From positions 1-7,735 of the forward strand of contig JAGADS010000308.1 in assembly GCA_017613485.1 (NCBI GenBank): a stretch of DNA of 7,735 nt. Direction: 5' to 3'. Below the pieces are notes generated by a model. The model searched no databases. It was not told the DNA's origin and worked only from the letters and a program-made list of their open reading frames with translations. Each line of letters begins with the position of its first letter. The stretch's first letter is position 1. The DNA comes from Treponema sp. GTDB lineage: Bacteria; Spirochaetota; Spirochaetia; Treponematales; Treponemataceae. Shown in pieces: positions 1 through 5,657 of the stretch. Both the position numbers and the translations under genes were made by a program.

Positions 1-1
1 C

Positions 2-730
2 ACAGTAATCATGTCTACAAACCGCTCTCAGCTTGCAAACGACATCATCGGTGTACAGAAGATTCTTGGTGACGGACCAACTTGCTATGTAACTGCATAT
101 CCTAGCGGAACAACAAAGGACCTTGCTGAAACTTCACGTCTTGAATGCGGTGTAATGATTGCAGACAAGGCTCGCGAGGAATTGGGTGAAGATGGATTTA
201 TCAAGATGATGCGCTTTGTTGACTGGCTCTTCTATTCTTCAGATGCCTATAGCTTGATTAAGTGGGGACCAGAAGGTGAGACATGGCATTGGGTTGATGT
301 TGACGGAAAGAAATTAAAGCAGCTTCTTCCAGGATTTAAGTGCGGCGGTCTTGGTATCAGCGGTGGTGATGATGATGTTGATATCCGTCTCCAGTGGGGA
401 TATGCCGGCGGTAACTATTACTATGGTCACTCAACTGCAGAATCAACAGACAACTTTACTCCAATGGTACAGGATCTTTATGCACGCTATGGAAAATACA
501 AGACTATAGCCACTGTAGATCCAGTTGCAAAGCCGTCAGAAGATGAGCGCGAGCAGCTTAATCTCATGGCAACTCCACTTATTGACAACATCAATACATG
601 GACACTCAACTTTGTAACAGGAAAGAAAGATGTCAATGCTGACTGGGATGCTTATATTGCTTCCTGCAAGAATCTGGACATCGATAAGATTGTTGATATG
701 ACAAACAAGATTTACAAGGCACAGAACTAG
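2..730 (+). CDS. Extracellular solute-binding protein, aldouronate/LipO type (3' part; start lies left of the window)
   Basis: The reading frame is open from the first bases (TVI before the first visible Met at 11) to TAG at 728-730, so this is the C-terminal ~242 residues of a longer protein whose signal peptide and N-lobe lie outside the window. The segment FVDWLFYSSDAYSLIKWGPE followed by GETWHW is typical of family 1 solute-binding proteins of the LipO/LplA group, usually annotated as putative aldouronate transport substrate-binding proteins. The tail (EREQLNLMATPLIDNINT, then FVTGKKDVNADWDAY) also fits their C-terminal helices, where a DW.Y motif is common. Such proteins are membrane-anchored or periplasmic receptors for an ABC importer, here probably of uronate-containing oligosaccharides. 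The next genes degrade hexuronates, which agrees with that role. The exact ligand cannot be read from the sequence. The gene is probably last in its transporter operon, because a long hairpin follows. Confidence 0.82.
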   Translation, partial: TVIMSTNRSQLANDIIGVQKILGDGPTCYVTAYPSGTTKDLAETSRLECGVMIADKAREELGEDGFIKMMRFVDWLFYSSDAYSLIKWGPEGETWHWVDVDGKKLKQLLPGFKCGGLGISGGDDDVDIRLQWGYAGGNYYYGHSTAESTDNFTPMVQDLYARYGKYKTIATVDPVAKPSEDEREQLNLMATPLIDNINTWTLNFVTGKKDVNADWDAYIASCKNLDIDKIVDMTNKIYKAQN

Positions 731-748
731 TAAATAGTTTTTTCCAAA

Positions 749-795
749 GGAGGTGTTTTTGAATTCGGGTATGTCCCGGGTTTAAAAATGCCTCC
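749..795 (+). terminator. Long hairpin after the solute-binding protein gene (possible terminator or processing site)
   Basis: GGAGGTGTTTTT (749-760) pairs with AAAAATGCCTCC (784-795), and inside it GAATTCGGG (761-769) pairs with CCCGGGTTT (775-783) around the loop TATGT. This gives an uninterrupted 21-bp stem if five G-T wobbles are allowed. It begins 18 bases after the stop codon, as expected for a 3'-end hairpin. No T-run follows (CATAAAAAG), so it is a poor classical intrinsic terminator and may instead protect the 3' end of the mRNA. The left arm carries a perfect Shine-Dalgarno sequence, discussed under findings. Confidence 0.5.
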
Positions 796-808
796 ACATA
801 AAAAGCAA

Positions 809-893
809 CAGTGCCATTTTCAGACTTGAATCTGTCTATTACTCCTAAGATAAAATAGAGTGCGTTTCTTATGATTCAAGTCTGATGATGACA
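809..893. repeat. Decayed REP-like palindromic element, copy A
   Basis: CAGACTTGAATC (821-832) and GATTCAAGTCTG (873-884) are a perfect 12-bp inverted repeat with 40 bases between them. The outer ends, AGTGCCATT on the left and ATGATGACA on the right, resemble the ends of the palindrome at 3760-3837 (GGTGTCATT and GCAATGACA). The right halves also align: GATTCAAGTCTGATGATGACA against GGATCAAGTCCGGCAATGACA, given here in pieces across 873-893. I read it as a mutated copy of the same short intergenic repeat. It has no coding capacity. Its right end supplies the -35 hexamer proposed for uxuA. Confidence 0.6.
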
Positions 894-916
894 TTTTTTT
901 TAGAATGTGCTAGATT
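888..916 (+). promoter_or_regulatory. Probable uxuA promoter (extended -10)
   Basis: A -35 hexamer ATGACA (888-893) is separated by 17 bp from the -10 hexamer TAGATT (911-916). The -10 is preceded by TGC (908-910), giving the extended form TGCTAGATT. A run of eight T lies in the spacer. The predicted start near 922-923 gives a leader of only about 10 bases before the ATG at 932, enough to include the GGGG at 921-924 only marginally. The promoter before uxuB has the same TGCTAGAWT core. Confidence 0.5.
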
Positions 917-931
917 AAACGGGGTTTTATT

Positions 932-2038
932 ATGGAAATGACATTAAGATGGTACGGAACAGGATTTGATTCCGTAACCTTGAAGCAGATCAGACAGGTG
1001 CCTGGTGTTCATGGCGTTATTACAACTTTGTATGATTCAGTTCCCGGAGATGCATGGGAGCTTTCTGCCATTCAGAAAATCAAGAAAGAAGTAGAGGATG
1101 CCGGGTTAAAGATTGCCGGAATTGAAAGCGTAAACATTCACGATGACGTCAAGATTGGCGGCGGTGAGCGTGACAGATACATAGAGAACTACATCAAGAC
1201 ACTGGAGCGTCTGGGACAGGAAGACATACACATGGTGTGCTACAATTTCATGCCTGTGTTTGACTGGACAAGAAGCGAGCTTGCACGTGTTACCGAGGAC
1301 GGTTCAACTGTTCTTGCATACAACTCAAAGGCTGTGGATGCCATAAAGCCGGAGGAGATGTTTGCCTCAATCGACAAGGACTCAAACGGATTCATTCTTC
1401 CGGGATGGGAACCTGAGCGCATGGCACGCGTTAAAGAGCTTTTTGAAATGTATAAGTCAGTTGATGAGGAAAAGCTTTTTGAAAACCTCGTCTACTTCCT
1501 CAAGGCAATCATGCCTGTTTGTGACAAATACAACATCGACATGGCAATCCACCCTGATGATCCTGCATGGCCTGTGTTCGGTCTTCCACGCATCATAACA
1601 AGTCAGGACAAGGTTTGCCGTATGCTCAAGGCGGTGGACAATCCGCACAACGGACTTACATTCTGCACAGGAAGCTACGGAACCAACCGCAAGAATGATT
1701 TGTGCGGATTCATCAAGGCAGCACAGGGAAGGATTCATTTTGCTCACGTAAGGAACTTAAGGTTCAACACTGCGATTGATGATCCCGTTCTTGATTTTCA
1801 GGAGTCGGCACATCTTTCTTCCTGCGGTACATTCGACATGTTCAAGATTGTGCGCACTCTTTACGAGACAGGTTTTGACGGAGTTATACGCCCCGACCAC
1901 GGACGCATGATCTGGGACGAAAAGGCGATGCCAGGCTACGGATTATATGACCGTGCTTTGGGTGCAACGTATCTCCAGGGCCTGTGGGAAGCCTGTGAGA
2001 AGATGATTGACCGAAGCGGAGTAAAGCTGTATAGATAG
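932..2038 (+). CDS. uxuA: Mannonate dehydratase UxuA
   Basis: UxuA (EC 4.2.1.8) is a cytoplasmic metal-dependent enzyme that dehydrates D-mannonate to 2-keto-3-deoxy-D-gluconate in the hexuronate (glucuronate) pathway. The 368-residue protein has the family start M.MTLRWYG and a TIM-barrel pattern throughout. Likely metal and active-site residues are His207 (HPDDP), Cys245 (FCTGSYG), His272 (HVRN), and Asp322-His323 in RPDHGR; the family uses Mn2+ or Fe2+. The length fits the shorter, non-enterobacterial UxuA forms. The ATG at 932 was chosen because MEMTLRWYG matches the usual family start; an ATG at 938 is less likely. The ribosome binding site is weak (GGGG at 921-924). A HipA-like gene separates it from uxuB, so the two enzymes are probably made from different transcripts. 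The coding sequence is intact. Confidence 0.96.
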   Translation: MEMTLRWYGTGFDSVTLKQIRQVPGVHGVITTLYDSVPGDAWELSAIQKIKKEVEDAGLKIAGIESVNIHDDVKIGGGERDRYIENYIKTLERLGQEDIHMVCYNFMPVFDWTRSELARVTEDGSTVLAYNSKAVDAIKPEEMFASIDKDSNGFILPGWEPERMARVKELFEMYKSVDEEKLFENLVYFLKAIMPVCDKYNIDMAIHPDDPAWPVFGLPRIITSQDKVCRMLKAVDNPHNGLTFCTGSYGTNRKNDLCGFIKAAQGRIHFAHVRNLRFNTAIDDPVLDFQESAHLSSCGTFDMFKIVRTLYETGFDGVIRPDHGRMIWDEKAMPGYGLYDRALGATYLQGLWEACEKMIDRSGVKLYR

Positions 2039-2051
2039 TTTGAAAAAAAAT

Positions 2052-2177
2052 GAGCCGATAAAAATAAGCGAAACAGTATAAAAGTGTATAAACGAGCCTA
2101 TAAAATGTAAAAAAGAGCCGAAAAAATAGGGAAAAGGCTTGCAAAAATCTCTTAATGAGCCTATAATTGCAAAATAG
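2052..2177. repeat. Degenerate tandem array of 21-bp units (six units, part of a seventh) with phased A-tracts
   Basis: GAGCC recurs at 2052, 2094, 2115 and 2157. The intervals are 42, 21 and 42 bases, so all copies sit on a 21-base grid. The grid positions 2073 (ACAGTATAAAAG) and 2136 (GGCTTGCAAAAAT) hold diverged units. A seventh, GGGCTCAAAAATG, starts at 2178 and runs into the next gene's start codon. The unit consensus is approximately GAGCC[G/T]ATAAAAAT followed by a variable A-rich tail. A-tracts recur about every 21 bp (near 2060, 2080, 2102, 2121, 2143 and 2184), two helical turns apart, so the DNA is probably bent. The array fills the gap between uxuA and the HipA-like gene and contains that gene's promoter. 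Confidence 0.75.
2139..2167 (+). promoter_or_regulatory. Strong sigma-70-type promoter of the HipA-like gene
   Basis: TTGCAA (2139-2144) and a perfect TATAAT (2162-2167) are separated by exactly 17 bp. Transcription should start near 2174, which leaves a leader of about 14 bases that begins just before the Shine-Dalgarno sequence AGGGG (2176-2180). The -35 lies in repeat unit 5 and the -10 in repeat unit 6 of the 21-bp array. A protein that recognises the GAGCC units would therefore compete directly with RNA polymerase. Confidence 0.75.
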
Positions 2178-2187
2178 GGGCTCAAAA

Positions 2188-3681
2188 ATGGAATACGTGC
2201 TTTACAAAAAAAATATTCCCATACTCCAGTTTGAAGAGGACGATGCACATTACATCACTTCAATAAAGAAAGTGTTCAATGTGCTTCATCTGCCGCCGCA
2301 TCTGTTTACGGACGGTAGGCCCTCTGCGGAAAACGAATATGGACTCTGCCAGAAGCTGGAGGATTTTTTCAACAACCGCATAATTCCCTACACACGTAAA
2401 AGCTTTAAGGAAATGCTTTTGGAGCTGCAAATCCATTCGGGCGAGGAACTTGCAAAAAAAAGTTTTTACCTTAGCCTTTCCGATCAATACTGGGTGTGCC
2501 CTCTGCCTCAGGTGGGAAAACTCTGGTGGGATGAAATCAATTTTTTCTCAAACAAATACGACTCTGCCGTTGGACTAAGGCTCATGTCAGCATCTGGTGC
2601 CCTCAACAAAAATTCATCTTCAATTTCTCCGGACAACACTACTGTCGGCGAGCTTCCAAAACGCTGGGTACGCAGGGATGACATCAACTATCTTGAGAAA
2701 GCAGGAACCGGAACCGAGCAGCAGGAACCGTTAAACGAGGTGCTTGCAAGCGAAATATGCAGACGACTCAAAATCAATCATACTCCGTACACGCTGGAAA
2801 TACGCGATGAGGATTACTTTTGTCTTTGTCCCGACATTGCAGACCAGAACACGGAGATGGTACCTCTTGCTTCAATTTATCAGGACATTCCGCTCAAGGG
2901 AGGTGTTAAATATGAGTTTTCAAAACTTGTGGAACGATGCGAGCTTCTTGGAATCCCGAATGCAGAACAGGATCTGCTTAAAATATTTCTTCTGGATTAT
3001 ATAATCGCAAACGTGGACAGACATTCTTACAACATAAGTTTCCTGCGTAATTCAGATACACTTGAATGGATTGGCGTCGCTCCGGTTTATGACTCAGGAA
3101 AATCCATGTTCCTAAACAAGCTGGACTTTGAGATAGAGGCTGCAAGCTCGTTCAGGATTGGTGCAAAACCATTTGAAGAGACTCAAGCCCAGCAGTTTAA
3201 AATCCTCCCCATGGAAAAGATTGTGCATCTGGTTGATTTTACTTCTCTGAAAGACATATCAAAATGGTACAAGAATTTTCTTGCTCCGTTACGCCGTTTA
3301 TCTGATGCAAAAAAGGCCGCTCTTGTACTTGCACTGGATGAACGCATAGAGGAAGCCCAGATTCTCATAAAGCAAAAACTAAATGCCTCTTCCTGTAAAA
3401 CCATACCGGACGGAACTCTGTATGTTTCTGCTGTGGAATCAGATTTTGCGGCAGGTCAAAAAAAAGAAAGGGAGAAAAAAAGCGCAAGGACCGAGGAACT
3501 GGTTTTTACAGCGCTCGTTCAGGATCCAAGGCAGACAAAGGAAGTTCTTTCAGAAAGGCTTGGTATCTCCCGTGCAACCGTCACACGTGCATTGCAGAGA
3601 CTTTGTGTCCAAGAGAGAATCAGGCGTGTGGGATCCAATAAAACAGGATTCTGGGAAATACTAAAGGATGCTGTGATTTGA
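2188..3681 (+). CDS. HipA-like serine/threonine kinase with C-terminal winged-helix DNA-binding domain
   Basis: The 497-residue protein belongs to the HipA-like kinase superfamily. Kinase signatures occur in order: a glycine/nucleotide loop TVGELPKRW (152-160), EKAG (170-173) with a possible ATP-binding Lys171, a helix-C Glu in NEVLASE (183-189), the catalytic loop DRHSYN (Asp277, Asn282) and the metal-binding YDSG (Asp302). The Asp277-Asp302 spacing is close to that of E. coli HipA. Residues 1 to ~150 match nothing I recognise. After a basic linker (422-435) comes a winged helix: KEVLSERLGISRATVTRALQ (451-470), then a wing around RIRRVGSNKTGFWEI. No separate HipB-like gene is adjacent, so the DNA-binding function seems fused to the kinase. 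The ATG at 2188 is preferred over an upstream in-frame TTG (2167), because AGGGG lies 7 bases before the ATG and the TTG overlaps the -10. Several A8 tracts in the gene are noted under findings. Substrate unknown; it could be a toxin-like kinase or a regulator of the surrounding sugar genes. Confidence 0.85.
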   Translation: MEYVLYKKNIPILQFEEDDAHYITSIKKVFNVLHLPPHLFTDGRPSAENEYGLCQKLEDFFNNRIIPYTRKSFKEMLLELQIHSGEELAKKSFYLSLSDQYWVCPLPQVGKLWWDEINFFSNKYDSAVGLRLMSASGALNKNSSSISPDNTTVGELPKRWVRRDDINYLEKAGTGTEQQEPLNEVLASEICRRLKINHTPYTLEIRDEDYFCLCPDIADQNTEMVPLASIYQDIPLKGGVKYEFSKLVERCELLGIPNAEQDLLKIFLLDYIIANVDRHSYNISFLRNSDTLEWIGVAPVYDSGKSMFLNKLDFEIEAASSFRIGAKPFEETQAQQFKILPMEKIVHLVDFTSLKDISKWYKNFLAPLRRLSDAKKAALVLALDERIEEAQILIKQKLNASSCKTIPDGTLYVSAVESDFAAGQKKEREKKSARTEELVFTALVQDPRQTKEVLSERLGISRATVTRALQRLCVQERIRRVGSNKTGFWEILKDAVI

Positions 3682-3691
3682 GAAAAAATCT

Positions 3692-3711
3692 AAAAATCAT
3701 TTGATTTTTTT
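3692..3711 (+). terminator. Weak A/T-rich terminator after the HipA-like gene
   Basis: AAAAATC (3692-3698) pairs with GATTTTT (3703-3709) around an ATTT loop, 10 bases after the stop codon, and the T-run continues to 3711. The stem has only one G-C pair, so termination is probably partial and read-through into uxuB is possible. The same bases overlap the proposed -35 of the uxuB promoter. Confidence 0.35.
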
Positions 3712-3729
3712 ATACTAGTATGCTAGAAT
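3701..3729 (+). promoter_or_regulatory. Probable uxuB promoter (extended -10)
   Basis: TTGATT (3701-3706), a 17-bp spacer, and TAGAAT (3724-3729) preceded by TGC (3721-3723) give the extended -10 TGCTAGAAT. This is nearly identical to the uxuA promoter core TGCTAGATT, and both follow a T-run. A start near 3736 would put the REP-like palindrome inside a leader of about 155 bases. A second option nearer the gene is ATGACA (3826-3831), 16 bp, TAAATT (3848-3853), using the end of the REP-like element. Confidence 0.45.
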
Positions 3730-3736
3730 ACCAGTA
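3713..3736. promoter_or_regulatory. Operator-like dyad overlapping the uxuB promoter
   Basis: TACTAGTAT (3713-3721) and ATACCAGTA (3728-3736) form an inverted repeat with one mismatch in nine pairs and a 6-base centre. It covers the -10 region of the proposed uxuB promoter, so a dimeric repressor bound here would block transcription. The regulator cannot be named from the sequence; a GntR- or LacI-type uronate regulator would be conventional. It could also form an RNA hairpin at the 3' end of the preceding transcript. Confidence 0.4.
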
Positions 3737-3759
3737 GGTTGGGTTTTGACTTTTTTGAA

Positions 3760-3837
3760 ACGGTGTCATTCCCGTGCATCGACACGGGAATCTATTGTGA
3801 AAAGATTGCCGGATCAAGTCCGGCAATGACAGTGTTT
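3760..3837. repeat. REP-like palindromic element, copy B (well preserved)
   Basis: Two strong hairpins stand side by side: TTCCCGTG (3769-3776) with CACGGGAA (3783-3790), 8 bp, and TTGCCGGA (3806-3813) with TCCGGCAA (3819-3826), 8 bp. The outer ends TGTCATT (3764-3770) and AATGACA (3825-3831) are also inverted repeats, so the element can form one long arm or two small ones. The layout resembles known REP/MITE-type intergenic elements beginning GTCATTCCCG. A decayed relative lies at 809-893. It codes for nothing and probably sits in the uxuB leader. Confidence 0.75.
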
Positions 3838-3890
3838 TGTAAAACTCTAAATTGAGCCTAATACTATTATTTTATTGCCAGAGGTTGATT

Positions 3891-5501
3891 ATGAAACTTA
3901 CAGTTGAAGGAATAAAGGACACATCTGATTGGAAGGCAAAGGGATACTCACTTCCAGAGTTTGACAGGGAAAAGGTAATGGGGGCTACCAGGGCAAATCC
4001 ATTCTGGATTCACTTTGGTGCGGGAAACATATTCCGTGCTTTTCAGGCCAATGTCGTGCAGGAGCTTTTGAACAAGGGTGTGCTTGACCGCGGACTTGTT
4101 GTTGCAGAAGGTTACGATTATGAGATCATAGAAAAAATGTACAGGCCTCACGACAATATCGGAGTGCTTGTGACATTGAAATCAAGCGGCTCTGTTGAAA
4201 AAACTGTGGTCGGCTCAATCATGGAATCTTTGACCGCTGACAGTGCAAATGAAAATGACTGGTCACGCCTCTGTGAGATTTTCCGTTCTCCTTCACTTCA
4301 GATGGTTACGTTCACAATCACCGAGAAAGGCTATCTTCTTAAAAATGCCGCCGGTGTATTCATGCCCGGTGTTCAGGAAGATTTTGCATCCGGTCCAGTC
4401 TCTCCAAAAAGCTATATCGGAAAAGTTGTAAGTCTTCTTCACGAGCGTTATTCAAATGGTTCTATTCCTCTTGCAATGGTCAGCATGGACAACTGCTCCC
4501 ACAACGGAGACAAGCTGATGGCAGCAGTGACCGAGTTTGCATCAGAGTGGGAAAAGCGTGGCGTGTGCAAAAAAGGTTTCCTTGATTATGTGAATGACCG
4601 CAGCAAAGTGACTTTCCCCTGGACGATGATAGACAAGATTACTCCGCGTCCTGATTCAAAAATAGAAAAGATTCTGGCAGAGGATGGAATTGATGGACTT
4701 GAGCCTGTGATTACAAGCAAGAAAACTTATGTCGCTCCATTTGTAAATGCCGAGGAATGTCAGTATCTTGTCATAGAGGATGCCTTCCCCAATGGACGTC
4801 CTGAACTTGAAAAAGCGGGATTGTATTTTACCGATAGGGCAACAGTGGACAAGGTAGAGAAGATGAAGGTATGCACATGCTTGAATCCGCTTCACACATT
4901 CCTTGCCGTAAGTGGTTGCCTTTTGGGCTACACTCTGATTGCCGACGAGATGAAGGATGAGGATTTGCTCCGTCTTGTAAAGCGACTTGGTTATGACGAG
5001 GGGCTTCCTGTTGTAGTTGACCCCGGAATCATCAGGCCGCGTGATTTTATTGACGAGGTTGTGAACATAAGGATTCCAAATCCGTTCATGCCCGACACAC
5101 CGCAGAGAATTGCATGCGACACATCACAGAAACTTAGCATCCGTTTTGGCGAGACAATCAAGGGATATCTTTCTCGCTCAGACTTGAATGTAAGTGATCT
5201 TAAGGTTCTCCCTCTGGTCTTTGCACTGTGGCTCCGTTATCTGATGGGAATCGGTGATGACGGCAACACGTTTGACTTGAGTCCTGATCCGCTTCTGGAT
5301 GAATGCAGGAAATATGTTGCTGATGTAAAGCTTGGCGGAGATGCAGACGCTGCATGTAAAGCGATTGAGCCTCTTCTTCATCGTGCGGAGATATTCGGTG
5401 TGGACCTTGCAGAATGTGGCCTTGAGCAAAAGGTAAAGGATTACTTTGCAATGCTGATTGCCTCAAAGGGTGCCGTACGTTCTGTCATAAAAAATCTGTA
5501 G
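3891..5501 (+). CDS. uxuB: Fructuronate reductase / D-mannonate oxidoreductase (mannitol dehydrogenase family), UxuB
   Basis: The 536-residue protein belongs to the polyol-specific long-chain (mannitol) dehydrogenase family. UxuB (EC 1.1.1.57) interconverts D-fructuronate and D-mannonate with NAD(H) in the cytoplasm, and its product is the substrate of UxuA. The N-terminal Rossmann part has the nucleotide loop FGAGNIFRAF (42-51). The C-terminal catalytic motif is KVCTCLNPLHT with Lys326, Asn332 and His335; the Lys-Asn spacing is one residue longer than in classical mannitol dehydrogenases, a form I associate with UxuB-like members of anaerobes. Pairing with uxuA favours fructuronate reductase over mannitol or altronate activity, although the family alone does not settle the substrate. 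The ATG at 3891 was chosen for its AGAGG 6 bases upstream and because an upstream in-frame TTG adds only residues without family likeness. The coding sequence is intact. Confidence 0.9.
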   Translation: MKLTVEGIKDTSDWKAKGYSLPEFDREKVMGATRANPFWIHFGAGNIFRAFQANVVQELLNKGVLDRGLVVAEGYDYEIIEKMYRPHDNIGVLVTLKSSGSVEKTVVGSIMESLTADSANENDWSRLCEIFRSPSLQMVTFTITEKGYLLKNAAGVFMPGVQEDFASGPVSPKSYIGKVVSLLHERYSNGSIPLAMVSMDNCSHNGDKLMAAVTEFASEWEKRGVCKKGFLDYVNDRSKVTFPWTMIDKITPRPDSKIEKILAEDGIDGLEPVITSKKTYVAPFVNAEECQYLVIEDAFPNGRPELEKAGLYFTDRATVDKVEKMKVCTCLNPLHTFLAVSGCLLGYTLIADEMKDEDLLRLVKRLGYDEGLPVVVDPGIIRPRDFIDEVVNIRIPNPFMPDTPQRIACDTSQKLSIRFGETIKGYLSRSDLNVSDLKVLPLVFALWLRYLMGIGDDGNTFDLSPDPLLDECRKYVADVKLGGDADAACKAIEPLLHRAEIFGVDLAECGLEQKVKDYFAMLIASKGAVRSVIKNL

Positions 5502-5542
5502 GTAACTTTATAAGAATTTAAAAAAGATATTCCTCAATTTTG

Positions 5543-5575
5543 ACAGGCGATGAAAAAAGTCGCCTGTTGGGCGAC
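5543..5575 (-). terminator. Two alternative hairpins downstream of uxuB; the second is a leftward terminator
   Basis: ACAGGCGA (5543-5550) pairs with TCGCCTGT (5560-5567). Alternatively GTCGCC (5559-5564) pairs with GGCGAC (5570-5575) around TGTTG. Both use 5560-5564, so only one can form at a time. Read leftward, the second hairpin is followed at once by six T (complement of A at 5553-5558), the classical intrinsic terminator layout. Read rightward, there is no T-run, so it is at best a weak end for the uxuB transcript. The rest of 5502-5657 shows no convincing promoter or further gene. Confidence 0.5.
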
Positions 5576-5657
5576 CACATTTCTATCTCTAAGTTGTAAA
5601 ATAAAAAAAGAATAACAAATGCACCCGCTTTTTCTGCGGTATGGCATGGAGGTAGAT

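Noticed and set aside
2052..2177. CRISPR-like or simple tandem-repeat array
   Set aside because: The units are contiguous, degenerate and 21 bp long, without spacers, and no cas genes are near.
2167..2187. Earlier TTG start for the HipA-like gene
   Set aside because: The TTG overlaps the -10 box and lies upstream of the predicted transcription start, so it would not be in the message.
1943..2248. Leftward 101-codon frame with a heptapeptide-like repeat (IGSFLHF, IGSFIHF)
   Set aside because: The peptide periodicity is simply the 21-bp DNA array read on the minus strand. It has no ribosome site and runs antisense into uxuA and the HipA-like gene.
3852..3890. Earlier TTG start for uxuB
   Set aside because: No ribosome site precedes it, and the added residues do not resemble the family N-terminus, whereas AGAGG precedes the ATG at 3891.
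3891..5501. Calling the dehydrogenase a mannitol or altronate (UxaB) enzyme
   Set aside because: The family does not distinguish substrates well, but the neighbouring mannonate dehydratase makes fructuronate reductase the better fit.
5540..5568. TTGACA at 5540 as a -35 for the barrel gene
   Set aside because: No -10-like hexamer lies 16-18 bp downstream (CCTGTT), and the bases belong to the hairpin stem.
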